16,938 bases of DNA from an uncultured Bacteroidales bacterium (GTDB taxonomy: Bacteria; Bacteroidota; Bacteroidia; Bacteroidales; F082). The notes beneath the pieces are model-generated. The model ran no database searches and was not told the DNA's origin. It saw nothing but the letters and a program-made list of their open reading frames with translations. The stretch covers positions 1 to 16,938 of the forward strand of contig CALBNV010000077.1 in NCBI GenBank assembly GCA_937896895.1, given 5' to 3'. Below are positions 1-6,831 of this stretch, in pieces; the stretch's first letter is position 1; every line of letters begins with the position of its first letter. The position numbers and the translations under genes were made by a program.

Positions 1-27
1 GCACCTCCTCTTGTTTTTGTTTCTCAT
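1..27 (-). CDS. N-terminal nine codons of a gene leaving the window, probably secreted
   Basis: Only MRNKNKRRC is visible, reading off the left edge. The ATG at 27-25 is chosen because the bases before it align with those before the right-edge gene: both read TAACCA, then GAAAGGA, then ATG within about 17 bases. Both proteins also begin with a Lys/Arg-rich stretch, as at the start of a signal peptide. An in-frame ATG lies at 60. An alternative is that AGGAGG (minus strand of 4-9) is a Shine-Dalgarno for a start just outside the window. Function cannot be read. Shared promoter and leader suggest a paralogue of, or co-regulated partner to, the gene at 16744. Confidence 0.4.
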
Positions 28-135
28 CTTTCTTTTCCTTTCTTTTTGATGGTTACACATTTTATTAATTTAACATTGGATATTTCTATCTTCAATCCTT
101 ATATCTTGTCACTTTTCAACTCCACCCTCAAAACC

Positions 136-181
136 TTTATAAACTTTCTAACTTTATGACTTTATAAACTTTCTAACTTTA
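136..181. repeat. Tandem duplication of a 21-mer in the left leader
   Basis: Two identical 21-base copies (136-156 and 161-181) are separated by TGAC. The core is AAACTTTCTAACTTTA, and further degenerate AACTTTC-like pieces flank them. Low-complexity runs of this sort occur between Bacteroidales genes, so no function is assigned. Confidence 0.7.
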
Positions 182-212
182 TTAACTTTCCACCTTTATG
201 GCTTTCACTTCG

Positions 213-245
213 AAAAAGGCCCGCCGCTCCCACCACACGGCGGGC
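213..245 (-). terminator. Intrinsic terminator inside the left leader
   Basis: On the minus strand an 8-bp perfect stem, GCCCGCCG (245-238) with CGGCGGGC (226-219), encloses an 11-base loop. It is followed by C and five T (217-213). It lies about 190 bases before the putative start codon at 27 and about 250 bases after the shared promoter, so it would end most transcripts before the gene unless overridden. The right copy has no equivalent. Confidence 0.8.
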
Positions 246-498
246 GGTGAATGGAGAATATACGTGGACTTGCAAAATATCGCATGGTGGGACGCATGAA
301 CTTCGATGACGGCGTGTGCAAACGCCGAAAGGCCGATAGTCACTGACTGCCGGCGCGTATTTCTGTTTCAAAAAGTCTAATTGATTGATTATTAATAACT
401 TGTATAGGGGGGGGTAATACTCAAGCCCGACGGCGCAGTCTCATGCGCCGAAAGCCCCCGCCTACAATATGTCACAATTACTTTCTCCATTTGGGCGG

Positions 499-506
499 CC
501 AAATTA
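499..506 (-). promoter_or_regulatory. -7 promoter box for the left leader
   Basis: The minus strand reads TAATTTGG, seven of eight matches to TAnnTTTG. It aligns with the perfect TACTTTTG at 16471-16478 in the right copy, with conserved sequence on both sides. The expected transcription start is near 492. No clear -33 TTTG is seen. Confidence 0.55.
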
Positions 507-561
507 CAATATTTTTTGATACGGCGAGAAGTTTTTTTGTTTTTTTCTGCACGGGGCGGCA

Positions 562-1476
562 TTACTCAACCTTTTTCTTTTTGTCACTGAAGAAAATCAG
601 CAGCGACGCGGTGATGACTATCAGTCCTGCAATGGAATACGCGTTCGGGTTGTCGCCTTTCAGGAGCAGCCAGCTCTCGGTGCTGCCGACAAGCGGAAGA
701 ATGAACTTCCACATGTTGAGGCTCGAGACCTCGACATTCTTTCGCGAGAGCAGCCGCATCCAGATGATTGTCGTGACCACCGTGATGAACACCATCGCGC
801 CGAGCGAGATGTAGAAGTCGGCCTCCGCCGGAATAGCCGCCACACCTTCAACGGGGTAGGCGAAAAGCAATAAGATTATGCCGCCCAACAACGAGGCCGC
901 GGAGTTCAACACCTTGATGTCAACTTTCGTGAAGTCGATCTGTGAGACGATGATATTGCCGTAGGCCGCAGAAAGACAGTCGATTATAATCAGGATTATT
1001 CCCAATGCCGAGGCGAAACCGATTATTTGTATGTTGGCGAAATCGGGCCAGCTCACCACGACGATGCCGGCGATTCCGAGCGTCATCCCGATGATTTTCC
1101 TTGTGCCGAAGTGCTCGTTCTTCAGGATGAAATGCGCGAGGATGGCGACGAAGAACGGCTGACAGCCCACGATCATCGAGGCGATGGAGCCGTCGGTGAG
1201 TTTCATGCCTGTGTAATATGAGCCGTAAAGTATTGATATAGAGAATATTGCTACCTTGAACATGATACCGAAGTTGTCGATGAACTGCCGGAAATAATGC
1301 TTCCCGACTTTCGCCCAGGGCATCATGAAAATGCCGGCCAATACAAAGGTGTAGCCCGCGAATTGCAGCGGCGCGTCCATATACTGAAGGCCTGTCTTCG
1401 TCGGGACGAAACTCGAACCCCACAGCAGGCATGTTAATATCGCCAGAAACGGCGTCGATTTTAAGATGTTCTTCAT
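562..1476 (-). CDS. EamA-family (DMT superfamily) inner-membrane transporter
   Basis: The 304-residue protein is made almost entirely of hydrophobic segments, consistent with ten transmembrane helices in two EamA repeats. The first repeat opens with FLAILTCLLWGSSFVPTK, a typical EamA start, and the second follows near the middle of the chain. The tail is a cytoplasmic Lys-rich KKKKVE. Such permeases export or import small metabolites; the substrate cannot be read here. The ATG at 1476 is preferred over the upstream ATG at 1590. The extra 38 residues would be a poor fit to the family, and a TATTTTTG promoter box (1493-1486) lies inside them. The gene is divergent from the helicase, and its stop codon is only about 20 bases before the left leader's promoter block. 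Confidence 0.9.
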   Translation of the reverse strand: MKNILKSTPFLAILTCLLWGSSFVPTKTGLQYMDAPLQFAGYTFVLAGIFMMPWAKVGKHYFRQFIDNFGIMFKVAIFSISILYGSYYTGMKLTDGSIASMIVGCQPFFVAILAHFILKNEHFGTRKIIGMTLGIAGIVVVSWPDFANIQIIGFASALGIILIIIDCLSAAYGNIIVSQIDFTKVDIKVLNSAASLLGGIILLLFAYPVEGVAAIPAEADFYISLGAMVFITVVTTIIWMRLLSRKNVEVSSLNMWKFILPLVGSTESWLLLKGDNPNAYSIAGLIVITASLLIFFSDKKKKVE

Positions 1477-1485
1477 AACGGGCGG

Positions 1486-1493
1486 CAAAAATA
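1486..1493 (-). promoter_or_regulatory. -7 promoter box for the EamA transporter
   Basis: TATTTTTG on the minus strand is a perfect TAnnTTTG match, only nine bases before the ATG at 1476. The resulting mRNA would have almost no 5' untranslated region. Confidence 0.6.
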
Positions 1494-1670
1494 GTCTATT
1501 TTTCGTTATGATGCGGAAAATATAAATGAAAACATGAGAGGCGACATTGTCTTTTTGATATAAAATTTTGAAAATGAAAGGAGTTGTCAAAAAATTTTTA
1601 ATAATTTTTTCACAAAAATTTAATAAAAACTTTTAAGAAAAAAAAAGCCCGCACGTTCAGTTTTTATGTA

Positions 1671-1678
1671 TAATTTTG
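1671..1678 (+). promoter_or_regulatory. -7 promoter box for the helicase-sirtuin unit
   Basis: TAATTTTG is a perfect TAnnTTTG match. Its last three bases form the TTG that an ORF finder would take as an alternative start at 1676. A promoter box inside the coding region is unlikely, so the start is placed at the ATG at 1700, 21 bases downstream. Confidence 0.7.
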
Positions 1679-1699
1679 TCGCCGAAAAAAAAGAACGTC

Positions 1700-4183
1700 A
1701 TGCAGCTGCAGAAAATTGAGAATCCTAAGCTTGAGCTGGTCGATAGGTTTGTCCGTTACACGAACATGAACATCTTCCTCACGGGGAAGGCGGGGACGGG
1801 CAAGACAACGTTTCTGCGTAACCTCGTGAAAGACACGTACAAACGTCATGTCATCGTGGCGCCGACGGGCGTGGCGGCCATCAACGCCGGCGGGGTGACG
1901 ATACACTCGTTCTTCCAGCTGCCGTTCGGTCCGCAGCTGCCTGAAGGCGCCGATGTCAGGTTTGAGTCCGGCAACGACCTCCAGACGCGCTCGCAGTCAG
2001 CACGTTATCAGAAGATCAGCGGGGAGAAGCTGAAGATAATCCGCTCGCTCGACCTGCTCATCATCGACGAGATCTCGATGGTGCGTGCCGACCTTCTTGA
2101 CGCTGTCGATGCCGTCTTGAGGCGCGTGCGGCGCAACAACAAGCCGTTCGGCGGCGTGCAGGTCCTGATGATAGGCGACATCCACCAACTCGCACCCGTC
2201 GCCAAGCCGGAGGAGTGGGAACTGCTCGAACCTTATTATAAATCGGTGTATTTCTTTGACAGTCACGTGCTTCAGAATATCCCGTACTACTGCATCGAAC
2301 TCGAACACATCTATCGTCAGGCCGATGCCGAGTTTATCAGCATCTTGAATAAAGTGCGCAACAACTGCCTTGACAATGAAAGCCTTGCGGTCCTAAACAG
2401 TCATTATAAACCTGATTTCGAGCCTGATGAGAAAGACGGCTTCATCACATTGATGACACATAACCGTCAGGTTGATGAGATAAACGAAAGCAAACTCAAT
2501 GCCTTGAAAACCAAGACTTTGACTTTCACTGCCAAGGTGACTGGGACGTTTCCGGAACTTGCATATCCTACAAAGGTCGAGCTTGAGCTGAAAGTCGGGG
2601 CGCAGGTGATGTTCGTGAAAAACGACCCGTCGCGCGAACACCTTTATTATAATGGCAAGATCGGGAAGGTGGTGAGCTACGACAAAGACGACGGACTTTT
2701 CGTGAAATGTGACGACCAAGTCATTAAGGTTGAGCCGGTTACGTGGCAGAACTTTGAATATAACATCAACAAGGACACAAAAGAAATCGAGGAGAAAGAG
2801 ATAGGCAGCTTCACGCAGATTCCGCTGAAGACGGCCTGGGCGATAACGATTCACAAAAGTCAGGGCCTCACTTTCAAGAACGTAATCCTCGATGCGAGCC
2901 TCGCCTTCGCACACGGACAGGTTTATGTCGCATTGAGCCGCTGCACCTCCCTCGACGGATTGGTGCTGAAAAAGAAACTCTCGCAAAACGGTCTTTTCAA
3001 CGACTTGAAAATCAATCAGTTCACCGATGCAATTCCGTCGATGGAACCTAATGAAGAACAGTTTGAATACAACAAGACTCAGTATGAGGCAGAGATGCTC
3101 TTCGAGCTTTTCAATTTCCACGACGTTGAGGCGGACCTGAACAAGATAAATTCTGTCGTCTCGATGCACAAAGGCAGTTTCGAGTCGGTAATATCGAAGG
3201 AACTGCCCGATGTCTGGAAGATTTTCCATCAGAATGTTGTCGAAGTCGGCGATAAGTTTCAGGTTCAGATGACGAGGATTTTACAGGATAGCTATAACAT
3301 TGTCAATAATTTACAACTTCAAGAACGAATCCGCAAAGGCTGTGCGTATTTTCTTTCCAATCTCCCGACGGTTGAGAATGTGCTTGAGATGCCGTTTCAG
3401 ACCGACAACGCCGATGTCAACAAAAACGTCAAAGACGCGCTCGATTCGTTGAAAGGAAACATTATGGTGAAACGCGCGTGTCTTGAGGCTTGCGCTGATG
3501 GTTTCGAGATGAAGACGTATCTTGAGGTTAAGAATAAGAAAGTCGTTGAGGCTGAAGAACTTGAAAAGAAATCTTCCTTAAGTTTGAAACGCCGTCAGTT
3601 CTACGGCAGCGACCTGAAATTATACAACGCCTTGGTGAAATGGCGCGAAGATGTCGCCTTCGGGCTTGAGATACCTGAGTCAAGGGTCATCCCGACGACG
3701 ACACTGCAAGCTATCGTTGAGAAAAAACCTCTGACAGTCAAAGACTTGAAGGCACTTTCAAAAGTCGGCTCAACAAGAATCCAGCGGTTCGGCTCGGACA
3801 TCTTGAACATCGTCCTCGAACACCAAGGAATGAGCAAGATGGACTTCGACGACGAGGAGTCGAAGATCGAACTTGACCTGAAAGACACCGTCCTCGTCAC
3901 GAAAGGTCTTATGGATGAAGGACTTACGCTTGAGGAGATAGCCGACCGCCGTGGCATGGTGCTGTCAACGATTCAAGGTCATGTGGCGGAGATGATATTG
4001 AAAGGCTACGCTTCCGCCAAGGATTTCATGACGGCGGAGCATTACGACACGATTGTGGAATATTTCACCGAGACGCAGGACGCGGCGTTGGGCGCGGCGC
4101 GTGACGTGCTCGGCGACGACTACACCTTCGGGGAACTGAAGATGGTTCTGAATGAAATGAAACGACTGGGAGATTTTAAATAA
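1700..4183 (+). CDS. PIF1-like helicase with HRDC and C-terminal helix-turn-helix domains
   Basis: An 827-residue ATP-dependent DNA helicase of the PIF1/RecD-like superfamily 1. The P-loop GKAGTGKT is at residues 29-36 and Walker B IIDEIS at 121-126, followed by GDIHQLAPV (159-167). The late helicase motifs TIHKSQG (383-389) and VALSRC (410-415) are present, the latter in a UvrD_C_2-like part. A less conserved linker follows. An HRDC-like domain sits near 640-712, and a winged helix-turn-helix like that at RecQ C-termini (LTLEEIADRRGM onward) near 740-790. This layout is common in Bacteroidota proteins annotated as AAA/helix-turn-helix helicases, with a presumed role in DNA repair or resolving DNA structures. 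The ATG at 1700 is chosen because the TTG at 1676 overlaps the promoter box. The sirtuin gene follows after 23 bases, so the two are probably co-transcribed. Confidence 0.93.
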   Translation: MQLQKIENPKLELVDRFVRYTNMNIFLTGKAGTGKTTFLRNLVKDTYKRHVIVAPTGVAAINAGGVTIHSFFQLPFGPQLPEGADVRFESGNDLQTRSQSARYQKISGEKLKIIRSLDLLIIDEISMVRADLLDAVDAVLRRVRRNNKPFGGVQVLMIGDIHQLAPVAKPEEWELLEPYYKSVYFFDSHVLQNIPYYCIELEHIYRQADAEFISILNKVRNNCLDNESLAVLNSHYKPDFEPDEKDGFITLMTHNRQVDEINESKLNALKTKTLTFTAKVTGTFPELAYPTKVELELKVGAQVMFVKNDPSREHLYYNGKIGKVVSYDKDDGLFVKCDDQVIKVEPVTWQNFEYNINKDTKEIEEKEIGSFTQIPLKTAWAITIHKSQGLTFKNVILDASLAFAHGQVYVALSRCTSLDGLVLKKKLSQNGLFNDLKINQFTDAIPSMEPNEEQFEYNKTQYEAEMLFELFNFHDVEADLNKINSVVSMHKGSFESVISKELPDVWKIFHQNVVEVGDKFQVQMTRILQDSYNIVNNLQLQERIRKGCAYFLSNLPTVENVLEMPFQTDNADVNKNVKDALDSLKGNIMVKRACLEACADGFEMKTYLEVKNKKVVEAEELEKKSSLSLKRRQFYGSDLKLYNALVKWREDVAFGLEIPESRVIPTTTLQAIVEKKPLTVKDLKALSKVGSTRIQRFGSDILNIVLEHQGMSKMDFDDEESKIELDLKDTVLVTKGLMDEGLTLEEIADRRGMVLSTIQGHVAEMILKGYASAKDFMTAEHYDTIVEYFTETQDAALGAARDVLGDDYTFGELKMVLNEMKRLGDFK

Positions 4184-4206
4184 ATCAGCGAGAAATAAAT
4201 ATTCTT

Positions 4207-4908
4207 ATGAAGAAACTTGTGATTTTATCCGGTGCCGGAATCAGCGCCGAGAGCGGGATAAGCACCTTCAGGGACGCCGGCGGGCTATGGGACAAATACC
4301 CTGTAATGCAGGTCGCCTCAATTGAAGGCTATGAGGCTGACCCTGAATTGGTTATCAACTTTTATAACGAGAGGAGGAAACAGCTTCTTGATGTGAAGCC
4401 TAATCAGGGACACGTGCTTTGCGCCGAGCTTGAGAAGTATTTCGATGTCACTGTCGTGACGCAGAATGTCGATAACCTGCACGAGCGTGCCGGGAGCCAT
4501 AACATCATACATCTCCACGGCGAGCTGACGAAGGTGTGTTCGAGCTATAACCCGAACAACCCGAAGTATATCAAGGAGTTGAGGCCCGAGGAGTTTGAGG
4601 TGAAGATGGGCGACAAGGCTGGCGACGGCAGTCAGCTCAGACCTTTCATCGTGTGGTTCGGCGAGGATGTTCCGAGAATTGCAGACGCTGCGTATGAAGC
4701 GGAGAAGGCCGACATCTTCGTCATCATCGGCACGTCGATGAACGTCTATCCGGCGGCCGGGCTGCTGAACTACGTCCCGTACAACGCCGAGGTCTATCTC
4801 ATTGACCCGAAAGATGTTTACATCGACACCGAGCGAAAGATCACACACATCAAGAAAGGTGCCTCGGAAGGCATGAAGGAGCTGATGAGACTGATTGCTG
4901 AAGGTTGA
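4207..4908 (+). CDS. cobB: NAD-dependent protein deacylase, Sir2 family class III
   Basis: A 233-residue sirtuin. It removes acyl groups from lysines using NAD+, giving nicotinamide and O-acyl-ADP-ribose. The NAD-binding GAGISAESGISTFR is at residues 9-22 and QNVDN at 86-90. The catalytic His is His104 in HLHGEL, and GTSMNVYPA forms the later Rossmann segment. Tyr53 and Arg56 (YNER) match the Y-x-x-R pair that favours succinyl/malonyl groups in SIRT5/CobB-type enzymes. The usual four zinc-binding cysteines are absent: only Cys111 lies in the zinc-ribbon region. I recall the same loss in other Bacteroidota sirtuins. It lies 23 bases after the helicase and is followed by a terminator at 4987-5029. 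The symbol is by family resemblance. Confidence 0.93.
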   Translation: MKKLVILSGAGISAESGISTFRDAGGLWDKYPVMQVASIEGYEADPELVINFYNERRKQLLDVKPNQGHVLCAELEKYFDVTVVTQNVDNLHERAGSHNIIHLHGELTKVCSSYNPNNPKYIKELRPEEFEVKMGDKAGDGSQLRPFIVWFGEDVPRIADAAYEAEKADIFVIIGTSMNVYPAAGLLNYVPYNAEVYLIDPKDVYIDTERKITHIKKGASEGMKELMRLIAEG

Positions 4909-4986
4909 GTTGGGGCTTTGCAACAAGCCTCATGTTCCGTTCCAAGCACTTGTCCTGACATCATGCGTAAGATGGAAGACAGACAC

Positions 4987-5029
4987 AAAAAAACGGCAAC
5001 CGTTGATTATCAACTGATTGCCGTTTTTT
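4987..5029. terminator. Bidirectional intrinsic terminator between sirtuin and tRNA-Ala
   Basis: AAAAAACGGCAA pairs with TTGCCGTTTTTT, and a second small stem GTTGA/TCAAC lies in the loop. T-runs on both strands let it end the plus-strand helicase-sirtuin transcript and the minus-strand tRNA transcript. Confidence 0.85.
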
Positions 5030-5033
5030 CTTG

Positions 5034-5106
5034 TGGAGCATAGGAGAATCGAACTCCTGACCTTTTGAATGCCATTCAAACGCTCTACCAACTGAGCTAA
5101 TACCCC
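5034..5106 (-). tRNA. tRNA-Ala (anticodon GGC)
   Basis: The 73-base minus-strand sequence folds as a full cloverleaf. The acceptor is GGGGTAT with ATGCTCC, including the G3:U70 wobble that marks tRNA-Ala. The D arm is AGCTCAGTTGGTAGAGC. The anticodon stem TTTGA/TCAAA encloses loop ATGGCAT (anticodon GGC, reading GCC). The T arm contains GGTTCGA-type bases (AGTTCGATT). The discriminator is A, and CCA is not encoded (CAAG follows), so it must be added after transcription. A TAATTTTG box is at 5129-5122 and the terminator at 5029-4987. Confidence 0.95.
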
Positions 5107-5121
5107 GTTAGAAATTCGCCG

Positions 5122-5129
5122 CAAAATTA
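5122..5129 (-). promoter_or_regulatory. -7 promoter box for tRNA-Ala
   Basis: TAATTTTG on the minus strand is preceded by GTTG with a 19-base spacer, which fits the Bacteroidota -33/-7 arrangement. The predicted transcription start falls about ten bases before the tRNA. Confidence 0.65.
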
Positions 5130-5185
5130 CACTTTATTTCAATATGCGCAACAATTTTTTTAAAATTTTCTTTTAACTCTCATCT

Positions 5186-6769
5186 TCAATCTTTAATCTC
5201 TAACCTCTTCCTTCTGCGATGTGACTGATTGTCATCCGTTTCCACCTTTTTCTCGGGTATTCGGAAGATGTCGTACCTGTCTCTCGGCCTGAAGTCTTCC
5301 AGCCATTCAAAGCCGCGCAGTATCTCCTGCCCGGGCTTCATCTTCTCCTTCGGATAAAGCGTCTCGTCGTTTTTCTTGAAATATTTTATCCTGACAATCT
5401 GATTGTCTTCGATCTTTATGTCCATCGACGGACTTTGCGAGAAGTTGACGCCAATCAGCGTCCCGTCCTCCTCACGGAGCCAATAAGCGGTCTCGGCGTT
5501 GCCTTCGTTGTAAACATGGTCGAGTTCGTTTTCCCTGAAATAGGCCGTGAGCTGCTTGCCTTTTATCTGGTTGTAGCCTTCAATCGTGTCTTTTTGGATG
5601 ATGAAGCCGTTGGGATGTAGCAGCACGCTGTCGATCTCGTTGTTGGCAATCACTATGTTTATCGAGTCGCCTTTCAGCTGGCTGTTGTCTGACCAGATGA
5701 CTGGTATTCCGCGCATCTTTGCAGTCGAGTCGGAGACGGTGTATCGCAGCGTGTCGCATTTGCCCTGAAGGTCACTGCGGAAAAACCGTACATTGCTGTA
5801 AGCCAATATCTTATCTATTTTTTCCGTGACGGTATCCATGAAGACGAACAGTGTGTCGGAATGCAGGAACAGCGTGTCGTTTTTCTCCCAATAAAGCGCC
5901 TGGACCTTTTCGGTGACAAAGCCTTTGCCGAGCCTCTTCCACATCTCGGCGTAATCGCCAAACACCATTGCGTTGTTTGTGGTGTCGGTCATCACCACGT
6001 TGCCCATCGCCTTCGCGAAATCGACAGACGTATTGTAATACATTGTGTCTGAAGATATTGAGTGTTCTTCGCTTGTCAAGACGGCGCCTTTGTCGAGATA
6101 AGCAATGTCGTTCATTCCATCGTACCATCCATGTTTTCCGACGAGTTCATATTCATCGTTGATAATGCGCGTCGGGCCGAAGAAAGTCATTTTCTCATTT
6201 GGGATGTCATAGACGAGCGAGTCGGTGAACATCTTATACTTTGGCGTTGTCACGACGACGTTCTTGCGGAAATAGGCGTGTTCGATGTCATCGCGGTAAT
6301 AGCCTTTCTTGCTTTTCAGGTGCTTGTCGTTGCGGTCGATGGTGCCGCGGTTTGGGTATGTGGCGAGGTGCTTGTCGCGGTTGTAGGTCATGTAATTGGT
6401 TTTCAGCACTGTGGAGTCGTCCTTCAAAATCACATGCTCGAAAAGTTCCGCCAGTCTTGTCTCGCCGAGGTATTTGCAGCTGTCGCAGAAGATGTCGGTG
6501 CTGTCGTTTACCTCGATGTGGACGCGGCTGTAACCCTTGAAAAGCTGCGCCTTGTCGTTGAAGTGTGCGCTGTCGCTGAAGAAATATGTCGAATCGTGGC
6601 GCATCCTGACATCACCGATGAGCCTGTCGGCGTCGTCGCCATACGAGTCGTCGTACAGACTCATATCGGCGTGAAGGATGTGAATACGCGCCTTGTTGTT
6701 CTGCTGCGCGTTGATGTTGAGGCAGAAAAGGCAGATGACCGCCGCGATTGTTATTCTGAAAATTTTCAT
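5186..6769 (-). CDS. OstA/LptA-like periplasmic protein, probable LPS transport
   Basis: A 527-residue exported protein. Residues 1-21 form a signal peptide (Lys-Ile start, hydrophobic core IAAVICLFCLNI, cleavage after NINA). The rest is a long run of short alternating beta-strand segments with repeated pieces such as ADMSLYDD, SDSAHFND, SDTMYY and GDSINI. This is the beta-taco pattern of OstA/LptA-type domains that carry lipopolysaccharide across the periplasm. The Bacteroidota OstA-like family is of this length, with an OstA N-terminal domain followed by further copies, and a charged Arg/Lys-rich tail (RRRKRLEIKD). The ATG at 6769 is required to keep the signal peptide. A TATTTTTG box ends only four bases before it. 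The role in LPS export is inferred from the family. Confidence 0.85.
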   Translation of the reverse strand: MKIFRITIAAVICLFCLNINAQQNNKARIHILHADMSLYDDSYGDDADRLIGDVRMRHDSTYFFSDSAHFNDKAQLFKGYSRVHIEVNDSTDIFCDSCKYLGETRLAELFEHVILKDDSTVLKTNYMTYNRDKHLATYPNRGTIDRNDKHLKSKKGYYRDDIEHAYFRKNVVVTTPKYKMFTDSLVYDIPNEKMTFFGPTRIINDEYELVGKHGWYDGMNDIAYLDKGAVLTSEEHSISSDTMYYNTSVDFAKAMGNVVMTDTTNNAMVFGDYAEMWKRLGKGFVTEKVQALYWEKNDTLFLHSDTLFVFMDTVTEKIDKILAYSNVRFFRSDLQGKCDTLRYTVSDSTAKMRGIPVIWSDNSQLKGDSINIVIANNEIDSVLLHPNGFIIQKDTIEGYNQIKGKQLTAYFRENELDHVYNEGNAETAYWLREEDGTLIGVNFSQSPSMDIKIEDNQIVRIKYFKKNDETLYPKEKMKPGQEILRGFEWLEDFRPRDRYDIFRIPEKKVETDDNQSHRRRKRLEIKD

Positions 6770-6773
6770 TCTG

Positions 6774-6781
6774 CAAAAATA
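6774..6781 (-). promoter_or_regulatory. -7 promoter box abutting the ostA-like start codon
   Basis: TATTTTTG on the minus strand is followed by CAGA and then ATG. A start 4-7 bases downstream of the box would put the first transcribed base at or inside the start codon, implying a leaderless mRNA. Confidence 0.55.
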
Positions 6782-6831
6782 CGCATTTTAGTTTAAAGGA
6801 ATGGTGTTGAAAAAAATTTTGAGTTTGAAAA

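Larger units (their letters stand above)
28..540 (-). promoter_or_regulatory. Long leader region with promoter, structured RNA and internal terminator (left copy)
   Basis: These 513 bases carry no supported gene. Read on the minus strand, the part from 540 to about 295 is closely similar to 16436-16672 of the plus strand. In order it has a shared promoter segment (TCTCGCCGTATCAAAAA, then the -7-like TAATTTGG at 506-499), a GC hairpin (CGGCGCA 431-437 with TGCGCCG 444-450), a run of eight C preceded by GTATTA, and a near-palindrome around CAGTCAGTGACT. After the shared block comes an intrinsic terminator at 213-245, then an AT-rich stretch with a duplicated 21-mer (136-156 and 161-181), then the putative start at 27. 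The predicted transcript to the terminator is about 275 nt. It could be a premature-termination leader or a free small RNA. I do not recognise the class. Confidence 0.65.

Noticed and set aside
136..181. CRISPR-like array in the left leader.
   Set aside because: There are only two copies of a low-complexity 21-mer with a 4-base spacer. No CRISPR array or cas gene is seen in the window.
162..371. 69-codon minus-strand reading frame in the left leader.
   Set aside because: It runs through the conserved hairpin region and the intrinsic terminator, has no recognisable protein features, and has no counterpart in the right copy.
1676..1699. TTG start adding eight residues to the helicase.
   Set aside because: The TTG is part of the TAATTTTG promoter box, and ATG 1700 fits better.
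2393..3229. 278-codon minus-strand frame inside the helicase gene.
   Set aside because: It lies opposite conserved helicase motifs and has no family features.
6062..6796. 244-codon plus-strand open frame opposite the OstA-like gene.
   Set aside because: It is antisense to a well-supported signal-peptide protein and looks like a codon-bias shadow: Val/Ala/Glu-rich with no motifs.
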